DNA from: Chelonoidis abingdonii
Lineage: Eukaryota > Chordata > Testudines > Testudinidae
NCBI RefSeq assembly: GCF_003597395.2
Contig: NC_133771.1
Location: 139,566,027 to 139,630,026, forward strand
Direction of reading: 5' to 3'
DNA length: 64,000 nt
Within the stretch, counting starts at the first letter, position 1. Each line of letters starts with the position of its first letter. Under the pieces are notes generated by a model. That model was not told where the DNA came from. It made no database searches and saw nothing but the letters and a program-made list of their open reading frames with translations. Shown here one piece after another: positions 21,336 to 32,330 of this stretch. Both the position numbers and the translations under genes were made by a program.

Positions 21336-22557
21336 TCTGTTGCTCCTGTAAGGTTGGTTTTATCCCCATTTCATGGTTGGGGAAAACCAAGGGACAGAAG
21401 ACGGAGACTCTCTCAAAAGATTTGGCTCTAGTAGTCTTAGGTGGTTCTATATTTGGGTTCTCAATCTGAGTTGCCTATGGCCTGATTTACCATAATTCTT
21501 TGTGTTTGAAATGTAGGGACCTGATCAGTGCTCCATACCTTAGACAAGTCAGGCCCTAGGCACCTCAGGCTATTGGTGGAAACTTTTGAAGATACTACCA
21601 TTAGTTACTTGCACAAAGTCACACAATGAATTTAAGAGAACTGCCTGGTTTCCTGATTCCCAGTCTTCTGCCCATCCTTGAGGAGGCAATGCCTTTTACA
21701 TTGTCCTCTGTATTTTCCAAGAGCACATTCAGTGTTCTATGTTTTCCTGGAGTAATAAACGTTCAGTCCTGCTATAAGCAGGAATGAGTGCAGTGCTCTA
21801 TATAGAACAAAGTTAACTGATTGAGAAGTTGATCTCCATTTTCTTTGTCCATTTTACAGTCTAGACATTCCTGCATGTCTATATTTAAAAGGACAGAAGA
21901 ATTCCTAGTGTTTGAAAACTTTAAAAAAAAAAAAATGTTTTCTGGTGCCAAAGCTGACAAATGCCTGTGCTCTGATGGAAAAGGCAGGAAAACAGGGCTG
22001 TTTCTGGGGGGAAATAAAAGTTTCTTTCATTTCCTCTCATCTTCTCTTCTACACGGGGTACGATTAATTTTAAACAGCCCTGGCATTTCACAATAAATGG
22101 GAGGGAAGCTTGTTCTTGCCTCTGAATGTATCAAATGGGTCTAGTTCTGATTTAAAACCAAACCTACCCGAAGAAGGTGCAGCCTCTTAGCCCAAATAAG
22201 GTCCACAGCTATTTCATAGGAACACAAGATTTGCTCTCTCATTTCAGACAGCTTACTGATCCATCAAATCTAAGATTTATTCTACGAATGGCCCATATCA
22301 TACTGCTTCTGAGGAAGGCAAAAAGCCTCCATAATGCACCCAACCATAAGTATATGGAAAAGTCTTGTATAATTTAATAAGAATAAACAAATAGCATTGT
22401 ATAGAACTTATTTCTAAACTCCTAGAGAGATGAATAGAGAATGATACCCTCCTGTAGAGTCTTGTGTCGGGTAGTATAAACACTTCTGTTATAGTCTATA
22501 GGCAGTAGTGAAAATCAGAATAGAACATAAAATGCAAAGGAACCAGAATTCTTGGTG
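21336..22557. other. Non-coding stretch with a possible minus-strand MIR fragment
   Basis: Around 21605-21680, TACTTGCACAAAGTCACACA followed by CCTGATTCCCAG could be a minus-strand MIR core. An A-run lies near 21922-21934. Nothing else was recognised. Confidence 0.35.
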
Positions 22558-22645
22558 CCTGATCCTGAGTGGTACTGAGCACCCATCACTCCCACTGCAT
22601 TTCATTTGAGTTGTGGGTGCTCAGCCTTTTTGAGGACCAGGCCTG
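22558..22645. repeat. Inverted-repeat module of the GAGCACCCA type
   Basis: GAGCACCCATCACTCCCA near 22577-22594 pairs with GAGTTGTGGGTGCTC near 22608-22622, giving a short imperfect hairpin, followed by a GAGGACCAGGCC end. It resembles a widespread old amniote repeat. Confidence 0.5.
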
Positions 22646-23110
22646 TAGTGTGTAAAGTTAACCTTTTAAAAAATATGTAATGATACAAAAATAGAGAGAT
22701 ACCTGGCAGTAGAATGAGGAGAGATTTAATGGCGCAATTAAGGGTCAGATTCTTATCTCTGATACATAATGTATGAGGCTACACAATTTAGAAACCTGCA
22801 ATGGCCTTGTAATGATGCCCACTATAGCTGAATAACTGAGGAAAATATAAAGCCAGCAAAAAAACTACAAAGCTAGAAGAGGGAAGAATAAAATAAAGAA
22901 GAAGCATGATTTTTAATGGCGCTCCTGAATTTCTAATCTAGATAATGCTCCCTCCAGCCCACTCTGAGTAAAGAAACCATCATGTGGTATGTATGCAGAT
23001 GTGCATACTGAAGAAGAAGGGGCGGGGGCTTGTTTGTTTTTTTTAAATTTGCTAACCAGCCATTCTGATTTTTGCAGGAAAGTGGAGGGATCAAACACTG
23101 TAAAGAGAGA
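22646..23110. other. Unannotated non-coding stretch
   Basis: AT-rich in the first part, without recognised repeats or genes. Open frames overlapping the 3' part are continuous with the adjacent hAT element and are not genes. Confidence 0.4.
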
Positions 23111-23350
23111 CAGGGCTGGCTCCAGGCACCAGCAAAGGAAGCAGGTACTTGGGGCGGCACATCCAGGTCTTCGGCGGCAATTTGGCAGCAGGTCCCTCAG
23201 TCCCTCTGGGAGCGAAGGACCCGCTGCTGAACAGTCGCCAAAGAATGAAGTTGCGCAGTAGAGCTGCCACCAAAGTGCCGCCAACCATGGCTTTCCCCTG
23301 CATCCCCCGCTTTGCCACTTGGGTTGGCAAAAAAGCTGGAGCCGGCCCTG
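23111..23350. mobile_element. hAT-like element, GGGCTGGCTCCAG family (240 bp)
   Basis: The ends CAGGGCTGGCTCCAG and CTGGAGCCGGCCCTG are a 15-bp inverted pair with one mismatch. The interior is GC-rich (TCTTCGGCGGCAATTTGG, GGAGCGAAGGACC), which creates open frames on both strands that are not genes. The expected 8-bp duplication is not clear: the flanks read AAGAGAGA and AGAGGACT. Confidence 0.75.
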
Positions 23351-23449
23351 AGAGGACTGTCCACTGACGCACCAATCCTCTCCATCACGCTTCTTTGCTT
23401 CAGGAGCAATTACTTCTATCTAACTCACTCTCAGACTTCTTCATCACTA

Positions 23450-24545
23450 TAATCATAGAACTGGAAGGGACCTGCACTCGTGGAAGACTATTACTAGATC
23501 ATTCCTGACCACTGATTGTCAACTGCTCTTAAAATCTCCAATGATGGAAATTCCACAGCTCCTAGGCAATTTTTTCCAGTGCTTAACCACCCTGACAGTT
23601 AGGAAGTTTTCCTAATGTCCAACCTAACCTCCCTTGCTGCATTAGGCCCTTGCTTTCTTGCCTACTCCTCAGAGGTAAGAAAAACAATTTTTTCTCCTCA
23701 TTGTAACAACCTTTTATATACTTGGAAACTGTCATGTCCTCTCAGTCTTCTCTCTTCCAGACTAAACAACCTTTTTTTTTTCTCTTTCACATCTTCCTCT
23801 AGGTCATGTTTTCTAGACCTCATCATTTTTGTTGTCTTCTCTGGACTCTCTCCAATTTGTCCACATCCTCCTGAATGTGGCGCCCGAATTGGCACACAAA
23901 ACTTCCAGTTGAGGCTAATCAAGCCGGTAAAGTAGAGATAGACGATTGCTTCTTTGTGCTTGTTACAACACTCGTGCATAATCTCCGAATGATGTTTGCT
24001 TTTTTTGGAAACGCATACAGTGTTGCTCCTATTTAGTTGTGGATCCTCTATGACCCCAGATCCTTTCTGCGTACTCTTCTAGGCAGTCATTTCAATTTTA
24101 CATTATGTTCGCATTGTGTTCCTTCTTAAATGCGATCTTTGCTTGTCCTTATATGAATTTATTATTTATTCAAACCATTTCTCCGTTTGTCCAATTATTT
24201 TTTGAATTTTATACCTGTCTCTCCAAGCATGCACCTTCAGGCTTGTATATCTGCAAACTTTATAAGTGGTGCTCTGTATGCCATTTTCTAAATCATTGAT
24301 GAAGATATTGAACAGAACCAGACCCAGAACTGATCCCTGCAGGACCCCACTCATTATGGCCTTCCAGCTTGACTGTGAACCACTGATAACTACTCTCTGG
24401 GAATGGTTTTCCAACCAGTTTTGCACTCACCTTATAGTAGCTTCATCTGGGTTGCATTTGCCTAGTTTGTTTATGAGAAGGTCATATGAGACAGTATCAA
24501 AACCCTAAAGTCAAGATATACCACATCTACCGCTTCCCCCCATCC
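23450..24545 (-). mobile_element. CR1 LINE 3' part (minus strand, about 1.1 kb)
   Basis: Read on the minus strand, this copy runs from the reverse-transcriptase region to the CR1 3' end AATCATAGAACTGGAAGGG (plus-strand view, 23451-23469). Plus-strand landmarks, in order, are CCACCCTGACAGTTAGGAAG, ATGTCCAACCTAACCTCCC, CTCTGGACTCTCTCCAATTT, TGAAGATATTGAACAGAACC and GTCAAGATATACCACATC. The 5' half of the LINE is absent, as is usual for CR1. Confidence 0.88.
24166..24426 (-). pseudogene. CR1 reverse-transcriptase fragment, decayed
   Basis: An 86-codon frame within the CR1 copy contains SGVLQGSVLGLVLFNIFIND at residues 26-45. This fits the SGVPQGSVLGPxLF-x-IYINDL motif of non-LTR reverse transcriptases. 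The downstream segment, where the catalytic FADD/YADD box is expected, reads YKVCRYTSLK, so the two aspartates are gone. The frame is a surviving piece of ORF2 and cannot be active. Confidence 0.75.
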
Positions 24546-25334
24546 AATGCTGCCTAACTGCTTTGGAGATTGTTTTGGCTAGAATTAGATGGATCCAACT
24601 TGTCCTTTTATTTTCTGTCCCCCAACATTTTCCAACACTTAGTTCTATTTCATCACTTCCCAAAACCTCTGCATTTAATATAAAACTTTAAATCACCAAA
24701 CCATCAAAGAAGCAAAAAGTTATATACATTCAGTCTGATTCCCTGCAATGTTGTGTGTCTACTAGAGAATATACTACATTTATTCAACACCTTTTGTCTC
24801 AAAGAACACCAGAGCACTTTACAAAATGCACAGTGATGACTCATCTGCTGATGAATGCAGCTACCTGTAGGGTGAAATGTAACCAATATTTAACAGCACA
24901 CACACAATACCATAAAAACCAAATCCTGCTCATTTTACTCATGCAAGTAGCCACACTGACTGTAGTGGGCTACTTGGGCAAGTCAGGCAAAAAGAACTTA
25001 ACCCCAGTTGAGGACATGGGAATCTCTTACTCAAATGAAATTCTAGATGGTTTCAGGTGGCAGAATGTAATTGCCCAAGCTGTTATGTAGCCAGGACATG
25101 GGATAATACCCCTGCAAGTCTGTGAAAAGTGCTGCAGGAACTTTAATCAGGACTTCAGTATGTTGTTGGAGTCCTCATACTTTTCCCGTAATATAGACCA
25201 CATCTTAATAGAAAGCGAAAAGATGGTCCCCCGGACCATTTCCCTTCCTAGTCATGAGTGCACACACCCAGTCTTACAGCAACAAATTTACCTGGAAAAG
25301 TGAAACTAGGAAAGGTTTCAGGTAGATTTAGCTG
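24546..25334. other. Unannotated non-coding stretch
   Basis: Between two minus-strand CR1 copies. No recognised repeat or gene; the 111-codon frame at 24755-25090 has no recognisable domain. Confidence 0.4.
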
Positions 25335-25712
25335 TGAACATAAGAACGGCCATACTGGTCAGACCAATGGTCCATCTAAACAATTATTCTGTCTTCTGAC
25401 AGCGGCCAATGCCAGATGCTTCAGAGGAAATGAACAGAACAGGACAATTATTGAGTGATCTATCATCCCCCGCCATCCAGTCCCAGCATCTGGCAGCCAG
25501 AGGTTCAGGGACACCCAGAGCATGGGGTTGCATCCCTGGCCATTTTGGCTAATGGCCATTGATGTACCTTTCTTCCATGAACCTATCTAATTCTTTTTTG
25601 AACCCAGTTATGCATTTTGCCTTCACAACATCCTCTGGCAACAAGTTCCACGGGTTGATTGTGTGAAGCACCATCTCCTTTTGTTAGTTTTAAACCTATT
25701 GTGTGTAATGCA
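25335..25712 (-). mobile_element. CR1 LINE 3' end, second subfamily (minus strand)
   Basis: The plus strand shows GAACATAAGAACGGCCATAC, TCTTCTGACAGCGGCCAATG, CAGAGCATGGGGTTGCATCC, CTAATTCTTTTTTGAACCCA and TTCCACGGGTTGATTGTGTG. This is the minus-strand view of a different CR1 3' end from the one at 23450. Its boundary with the sequence after 25712 is approximate. Confidence 0.82.
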
Positions 25713-26379
25713 GTAAGTGGATCGTGCTTTTTGCAAAATATTAAATCTGTCGTCTCCTTTGGCTCTTCATCTCCCCTCCCCTGCACATGTTCAGTTCCTC
25801 CTCCCCATTCCTCTGCACATGCTTCCCTGCTGTTTGGTCTCTTTCTCTCTCCCAACAGGTACCTGCCTACCACTTAGCTCCCTTCTCACTGGCACAAGTC
25901 GCTCATCCACCTGGCCCTCTTCCCTCCTCCGGGATTTCCTGGATGTTCCTCTTCCAGTGGCACCTCTGGTTGCTCAAAGTGGCTCCTGTGTCCTCTCTCC
26001 CTCCACACAGCAACAGCCATTAGTAGAGCTAGCCAGTGCTGAGCCCTCCTCTCAGTTTCTAGATGCTTTTGCAGGCCTTCAAGTTCTTCACTGCAATGGA
26101 GAGCCTGGAGCCCTGCAGAAGCTGCTGGAAAAAAGAGTAGCTAGCTAACAAGCACTTTGTGAGCCAACAGTGGTTCATGGACCAGAGTCTGGGAGACACT
26201 GATACATTGACATAGAGTGGGCAAAACATTTGAACTTCACAGCCCTGTTTTATTTTTTAAAGTGTTGCTCTCAATGTCTTCATCTTGTATAAATGGCAGG
26301 GGGAGGGAGGAGAAAGAGAAGGAGTTTGGTGGTGTGCCTTGAATTCCCTCATATTTGGGGTAAAGAATAAGAAGGCTAG
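25713..26379. other. Non-coding stretch, CT-rich then possible repeat fragment
   Basis: 25740-25990 is C/T-rich and creates overlapping serine/leucine/proline-rich frames that are not convincing proteins. CAGTGGTTCATGGACCAG and a GGGAGACACTG end near 26168-26202 look like the 3' end of a further hAT-type element; its 5' end was not found. Confidence 0.35.
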
Positions 26380-26640
26380 CAGATGAAGGGCAAAATTTTC
26401 AAGAGAGTTCAGGGCCTAATTTTCAAAGCCCGGGCACCCATAGCTGGGGCTAGATATTGGAAGGAGCGCAGATCCTATTTAGGCACCTAGATAAGATACA
26501 CATTTTCGGAAATGCTCAGCACCCACTGTGCCACTTTTGGCTAGATTTTCCAAAGAGCCTCAGCACGCAATGTGCTGAGTTCTTGAAAATCTGGATGCAG
26601 CTTTGGAAATCTGTTCCAAAGTGTCTACAGCAGAGGTCAA
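26380..26640. repeat. Old dispersed repeat with ATTTTCAAAG / GCTCAGCACCCA modules
   Basis: CAAAATTTTCAAGAGAGTTC, CTAATTTTCAAAGCCCGGGC, AATGCTCAGCACCCACTG and GATTTTCCAAAGAGCCTCAG occur in sequence. Similar modules are seen near 5350, 38820 and 59030. The family is widespread in amniotes in my recollection; it is not classified here. Confidence 0.45.
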
Positions 26641-26760
26641 AGGTGCATCTAGACACTTCAGTTCCATGAATGCAATCACAGGCTAATTCAGTCTCACTAG
26701 TTTTCTAAAGCAAACAAACAAACAAAAATGATAATTGCAACCAAAACATTCCAAATGTTT

Positions 26761-26778
26761 AAAAAAAAAAAAAAAAAA
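26761..26778 (+). repeat. Poly(A) run of 18
   Basis: Uninterrupted A-run followed by GAGAAAAGAAAACAAG. It lies within single-copy-looking sequence, with no retrocopy recognised upstream. Confidence 0.85.
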
Positions 26779-27679
26779 GAGAAAAGAAAACAAGCAAGCC
26801 AAGCTAGGAAAAAAATAGTTCATCCACCTACAAATGGGACAGCTATAAAACAACTACATAGAAAAAGGACTATCCATTTAAATGGGCAAGTTAAACAAGA
26901 AATAACGAGGCCTCACTTGGTTTCTCACCCTTTCTTTTCAAGTCAGAGCTTCCATATGCGGGTGTATGAACCCCAGGAGGGGGCCAAGTAAGCCCCTAAT
27001 TGCCTTATTGTCTAATATGATCATTTTAATGGTCAACTCTCTTCTAATGTGACTGCTTTTATGGGTCTCATTTCTTTATATGGCCAAACTGTTTTTCTAA
27101 TTATCTCTAAATGTAATTTATTTATTTTTTATTGGATGAAAAGTACAAGTGTTCAATCACTGAGTGTTTCACTGCACTGAAAAGAAAATTCTTACAAGTC
27201 TAAATTTCTTCATAAAGCAATGTTTCCATTTCACATTTTCCAACTGCAAGATTGGTCTCTGGGAGGTTGTTTCCCCCCACCCCTTTAATGAAAAAAGCCA
27301 ATTTACAATCATTAAAGAAACAAATACATTCTTCAAAAGTCTCTGTTTTGATATATTTTACATACACTAAGAGCAAATGGATAGTTCCATCAGAGTGAAT
27401 TACTGGAGATTAAGACAACAAAATAAGAACAAAAGTAAAGTCCTCCTCAGGCAGCAACACAAAGTGTGCCTCTTGTGTCAATCTGTACTGATCTCTCTGG
27501 TTTACTGAAAACTCTGTTAAAATTGTAAGTGGTTGCTTTAAATTTAAGAGGTTTTCCTGATCCTACTGGCAGGCTAGGGGTCTCTGTAGGGAAGCATGCA
27601 ACCTGGGCCTAACTTCAGTCAGTATGCAAATAGACAGCCACCTAAAATAAGGTTGCGTGAGATGTGCCTCTCTGTTTGA
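26779..27679. other. Unannotated non-coding stretch
   Basis: AT-rich, with no recognised family or exon. The left edge of the second Harbinger-like copy follows at once. Confidence 0.45.
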
Positions 27680-29665
27680 GGCCTGGTCTACACTACGCGT
27701 TTAAATCGATTTAAAGAGCGTTAAATCGATTTAACCCTGTACCCGTCCACACTACAACGCCCTTTATGTCGATATAAAGGGCTCTATAAATCGATTTCTG
27801 TACTCCACCTCGACGAGAGGAGTAGCGCTAAATTCGATATTAACATATCGGATTACGGTTAGTGTTGACGGAAATCGATGTTATTGGTCTCCGGACGGTA
27901 TCCCACAGTGCACCACTAACCGCTCTGGACAGCAATCTGAACTCGGATGCAGCGGGCAGGTAAACAGGAAAAGCCCTGCGAACTTTTGAATTACATTTCC
28001 TGTTTGCCCAGCGTGGAGCTCTGATCAGCACGGGTGCGTGGCAAGGTCTCAAATCCAAAAAGCTCCAGCATGACCGTACGGGTGATACTGGATTTGATCC
28101 TTTAACTGCGGGAGACAAATCTGTTGTATCAGAGCTCATTACAGAAACGAAATGCCCGCGTTCGAAATCTCCAGGCGCTACACCGCGTGTGTGACAAGCG
28201 TAATGGGAAGCAGAGATCTCAAAAATGGACCGCATCCGGAGGGAGGGAGGGGGTACTGGAGGACTCCAGCTATCACAGTCAAGCAGTCTCTGAAAAGTAT
28301 TTGCATTCTTTGGCTGAGCTCCCAAGTCTGTAGGTTCAAACACAGTGTCTGGCGTGGTTCAGGAAATAGTCCTCAGTTCCCCGCCCACCATGTTGAAAGA
28401 AAAGGAAAGAATAATTTCTTGACTTCTTTCAGTGTCACCTATGTGTAGCTGATGCTGCTGGTAGAAAACAGCGATGCTACAGCAGTGAAGAGCAACTAAC
28501 GCTCCTTCACCCCTCGCCCGGTGTAGATCGGTGCATTGGACAGGTAACCGCCTCATGAACCCCATGCCTGATATGTGCTCCATATATCATGATGGAATGA
28601 TTCCTGGTTACTCCAGTAGATAGGATCAGAACGGCTATAATAGCATTCTCATCATAGCAACTTGGAGAGCTTCCCTCCACCTTTCTAGTGTAAAGAAGAG
28701 ATACGATTCTGTATGCTGGACTGTCATAGCCCCGTGGAGGCTGCCCTCCCCTCATTTTATCTCACTTAACAGAGTCTCTAGTTCTTATTCCTGGCCATTC
28801 TCTTATAACGTTCCAGTGACAGCAGAGGTGGGGGGACACTGCCAGTTAGCCCGGAAGGGGTGGGGAGAAGGAAGCAAGTGGTGGGGTTGTTTGCAGGGGC
28901 ACCCCTTGTGATCTGACACGGAGCAGATGTGCTGTGATACACTGGTCTCATAATACACTGCCCTTATCTGGCAAGGACTGACTCTATTTTTAGAAACCAT
29001 AAGGAGGATTGACTCAGTTCCAAAGTGATCAATCCCATTTTGCATTATTGCGTTGTGCCCCGGTCGATTTTCAGCAGGGCATCGATAGCAGCGCGACAGT
29101 ACAGAGGGAGAAGAGATAACCGTATCTCATTGCCAGTTTCTCCAGGCAAGTAAGACGTACAGACACATGCGTAACCATCTCTGCTATCATTACAAAGCAA
29201 GTGAATGCCTGCTGTGTAGCGTCTTGGCAGCTACGCCTCTCTCTCCCGATCCCCAGTACATGATCAGTGCCGGAAAAAATAAAAAGACTGAACACGGCTC
29301 CCAATGGTTGCCGTGCGTATTTGCGTCCTGCAGGGCAAATCCGAGGGAAAACGGCGCGAAAGATTGTAGCTGGATGTTTCCCGGAGGAAGGAATGGACTG
29401 ACGAATTTACTTCAGAAACCTCCGCGCAATTAATGATTCACCCTCCTGAATTCCAAGGGGCGGGGGAGACTGCGGGAACTATGGGATAGCTACGGAAGTG
29501 CTACCCACAATGCAACGCTTCAGAAATCGACGTTAGCCTCAGAGCATGGACGCACAACGCCGAATTACTGTGCCTAGTGTGGCCGCATGAAATCGAAATT
29601 ATAATATCAGTTTTATAAAACCGATTTTAGCAAATTCGATTTTATCCCGTAGTGTAGACATGGCC
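27680..29665 (+). mobile_element. PIF/Harbinger-like DNA element, copy 2 (1,986 bp)
   Basis: It aligns along its length with the element at 12564 in the same orientation. The termini GGCCTGGTCTACACTACGCG and, at the right, the reverse complement of GGCCATGTCTACACTACGGG are better matched than in copy 1. The flanks read TGA (27677-27679) and TTA (29666-29668), one mismatch from a TTA duplication. Shared internal landmarks include GACGAGAGGAGTAGCGCTAA and GAATTCCAAGGGGCGGGGGA near the right end. Frameshifts scatter the reading frames. Confidence 0.82.
28065..28190 (+). pseudogene. Frameshifted counterpart of the MYB/SANT-like remnant
   Basis: ACCGTACGGGTGATACTGGA and GACAAATCTGTTGTATCAGA align with the MYB/SANT-like stretch of copy 1 (12965-13030). 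Small insertions and deletions break the frame after about ten codons. It shows that the coding remnant was in the shared ancestor of the two copies. Confidence 0.45.
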
Positions 29666-29899
29666 TTAGAAAGCAGCCAGCTGTGTCTTTCTGTTTTGGG
29701 GTTCTTGTGTATTATCGTTTTGAATTCTAGGAAATAAAGTAGCATTGCATTGCAACTTTCCAGAAAGAGTATTTATGTTTTTTAATCTAACTTCTCTGTT
29801 TGCATGCCATGAACAAACTCTGCTTCTCAAAATGGTTGCCTGGAGTTGCAGACTCCTAGAAATGTAAAAGGGGCATTACACAGAAAACAAGTAACTATT
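29666..29899. other. Short unannotated stretch
   Basis: Nothing recognised between the Harbinger-like copy and the L2/MIR tail. Confidence 0.4.
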
Positions 29900-30010
29900 A
29901 TATTGATACTGCAGCAGCGCCTAGAGACCTCAATCCATGATCAGGATCCCAGTGTACAGACACACAATGAAAAGACAGTCTCTGTCCCAAAGACCTTACA
30001 ATCTAAGTAT
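29900..30010 (-). mobile_element. L2/MIR-type 3' tail (minus strand)
   Basis: TACTGCAGCAGCGCCTAGAG, ATCAGGATCCCAGTGTACAG, CAGTCTCTGTCCCAAAGACC and TTACAATCTAAGTAT are the minus-strand view of the GATTGTAAG...GGGACTGTCT...TGTTTGTACAG...CCTAGCAC tail seen on the plus strand at 62805. Confidence 0.7.
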
Positions 30011-30021
30011 TATACTCTAAA

Positions 30022-30120
30022 GCCCTGATCCTGCAAAGTCTAATGCATGCATTCAAATTACACACATAAAGCTCCACTAATGTCAAGAGACTACTCTCTC
30101 CCCTAAAGATTAGTGTGTGC
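30022..30120. repeat. Dispersed repeat, ATCCTGCAAAG type
   Basis: CCCTGATCCTGCAAAGTCTA, GCATGCATTCAAATTACAC and CTCCACTAATGTCAAGAGA match a common amniote repeat that in intact copies is an inverted repeat around AATGGGACTACTC. Only one arm is readable here. Confidence 0.4.
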
Positions 30121-30150
30121 GTATGTCTGTGCGGGATTGGCACCTAAGTT

Positions 30151-30254
30151 TAGGGTGACCAGATAGCAAGTGTGAAAAGCTGGGATGGAGTAGAGTGGTA
30201 ATAGGTTGCCTATATAAGATAAAGCTCCTAATATCAGGACATCTGGTCACACTA
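30151..30254 (-). mobile_element. Short hAT-like element, TAGGGTGACCAGA family, copy in minus orientation
   Basis: The ends TAGGGTGACCAGATAGC and ATCTGGTCACACTA are inverted repeats, and the interior is the reverse of the copy at 50092. The flanking 8-mers, CCTAAGTT and CCTACATC, agree at only five positions, so the duplication has decayed or never matched. Confidence 0.75.
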
Positions 30255-31799
30255 CCTACATCATAGCAGCTATAAACTACATACACCACAGTCAGGTTGG
30301 TCTAGTGGTGGCTTACAAAGCTGCACTGTCACAAGAACGACCCAAAGTTCAGCTTTTCTCCTCAGTGTCCAACTCCCCAGACTGGCTAGCAGGGCACTGC
30401 TGTGGCTTCATTACTCTCTACCTTATTGGGAAGGAGAAAAAAGATCTATCTGCACTGAGAAGAGAATTCTAGCCTATCTACCTCGCCCAGGATTGCCAGA
30501 GATGCAGTGTTGTATCCAGCAGATAACAACATGACTTAACTAGAGGTGGATCTGAACTAAACTCTGTATCCAAACACCCTAGACTTTGAGAAAGTTAGGA
30601 TCCAGACTTGTGGCTTAGTGCCATCTCTAGTTAATCAATGGAATTCCCTTCTCCACCAGATTTTCAGCTGGTGTATGTTGGTGCTGCTCTACTGCTTATC
30701 AGTGAAGCCACGCTAACTTACACCAACCAAAAATCTGGCCCAGTTGCTGCATATTCTCCATACAATCACAGCTGGCATTCACTCTTATTAGGTTGTCTGT
30801 CTTTTCCTGGAAGAACCAGTAGGAACTCTGCTAAGCTTGTGGCAGATGGAAGTCACTCCTTACATTGGTAATGCTCAGAATGGCAAGGAGGAAAGAAGAA
30901 TGAGAATTAAAGGGAGAAGTAAAACATCAAGGATTCTCAGGGCACTAGTTGTTTTGGTCTTGGTTGGACTAGGTAAGCCGAGAGAGATCCTGCTATTGAA
31001 ACCAAAGAATAAGTTACTAAGTAACTTTCAGAGCTCATTTTCAGAGTTCTATTCATTTATTCCCTTACAGTGGTCAGAGGCAGCAGATCCCCAGCTTCAA
31101 CCAGGGGAGTCACAAGTTTAGTTAAGGAGCCAGAATAATTTAACTCTCACCAAAATACATCCACTCCATGTCTGTAGGGGAGGATTAGTGAGGTATGGAG
31201 GCTTTCATCTCTGTACCATCAATTCAGGGTCAGCCCAGATCAATAGTTACTGAAGTTTGGTGCCATCTGATGGCTACTCAGCAGGCTTTTTGAAGTGGGC
31301 TTGATGGTCCCAGTCCAATCACCCCCATTTCTTGGCATGTCCCAGTAAATGGCCAACCACTGAGCTACCATCTCACCACTACAGATGATTCCTCCAGGTC
31401 AGAAGCATATTAATTTTGACAGACATTATGGGCCCAAAGAGTCAGTGGTGTTAACATGACTCTGTCACGGACCTACATTAAACAGCATTAAACAAGGTTT
31501 GGTATACTGAGACCTCAGCCTCCTTAGTGCCACGGCAAATACGTAATTAAAAATCCTTTTAACCTATTATGAAAGATACAGAAAAGAAGGGAAAACAGGT
31601 AAAGCATTTGAAATGTAAAATATTAAGCAAGGCTTTCATTTCAACAAGATCTCTAGGTCCCTTTCCCTTTAACTTGCAAGAGTTTTACAAGTTTTTTTAG
31701 ACAGCTGTTTAGATGGTAATACCTGTCCTTTCTGGGGGGAAAGAAGTTAGCTCAGATGGGTGGGAACTGTTGTCATTGCTGTTGTTGTTAAAGTCTTAT
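30255..31799. other. Non-coding stretch with weak tRNA-like fragments
   Basis: GGTTGGTCTAGTGGTGGC near 30295-30312 looks like a SINE A box, and 31290-31385 resembles a minus-strand SINE head (reverse complement GGTAGCTCAGTGGTTGGCC). Neither has a complete body, so they are not called separately. Confidence 0.3.
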
Positions 31800-32330
31800 C
31801 CCATTTCCTAAAACAACTAAACAAGCCCCCTGCGTGGCCACATCCTTCCCCTCCTCTTCCCCCTGAGGCCTCACCCCCAGTCCAGCCGGAAGCAGCCACC
31901 GGCCCATGTCCCTGCCCCCCCAAGCCTCCCACCCAGGGCAGATGGAGGGACCCAGGCTCCCCACAGCTGCTCCAGCTGGGTGGCAGGGCCTCGGAGCCGC
32001 AGCCCAGCCATGGTAAGAGCCACACAGGCAGCTCTGGGGAGCCGCAGATCTTCCACCTGCCCTTGGCAGGGGCCCTTGGGGGGGACATGGGCTGAGGACT
32101 TCTCTCAGGGCCCCCACCCCAGGCAAGTGGAGGGTCCACTGCAGCTCCCTACAGCTGCCCAGGGTCCCTCCAGCCAGGCTCCAGCTGCTTGTCTGGCTGG
32201 GGGCATGGCCTCAAGGGAAAGAGAAAGGGCAGGGCCTATAGTGAAAAGTGGGAGGGCCATGGTCCCCTGCCCCCACCCCCTTTTCTGGCATCCCTGAGAC
32301 ACCCAAGGGGAGAGGAAAGAACAGCAAAGA
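31800..32330. repeat. GC-rich repeat, probable relic of the hAT family at 52129
   Basis: A C/G-rich patch with few CpG for its base content, so it is not a typical CpG island. Open frames occur on both strands at once, the mark of composition and not of coding. AAAAGTGGGAGGGCCATGG with CCCCTGCCCCC near its end resembles AAAAGTGGGCAGGTATGG with GCCCTCCC in the element at 52129. Termini were not found. Confidence 0.4.

Noticed and set aside
23111..23409. Overlapping frames of 70-123 codons on both strands
   Set aside because: They cover the GC-rich hAT with 15-bp terminal inverted repeats; none shows protein features.
25717..26148. 143-codon serine/leucine-rich frame
   Set aside because: It lies over C/T-rich DNA beside a CR1 copy, with alternative overlapping frames of equal length; this indicates composition rather than coding.
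27840..28343. Longest open frame, 167 codons on the minus strand
   Set aside because: It lies wholly inside Harbinger-like copy 2, antisense to the MYB/SANT-like remnant, and has no counterpart in copy 1, so it is an accident of base composition.
31747..32302. Dense cluster of proline-rich frames on both strands, possible CpG-island exon
   Set aside because: CpG is scarce for the GC content, all frames are composition-driven, and segments resemble the hAT at 52129.
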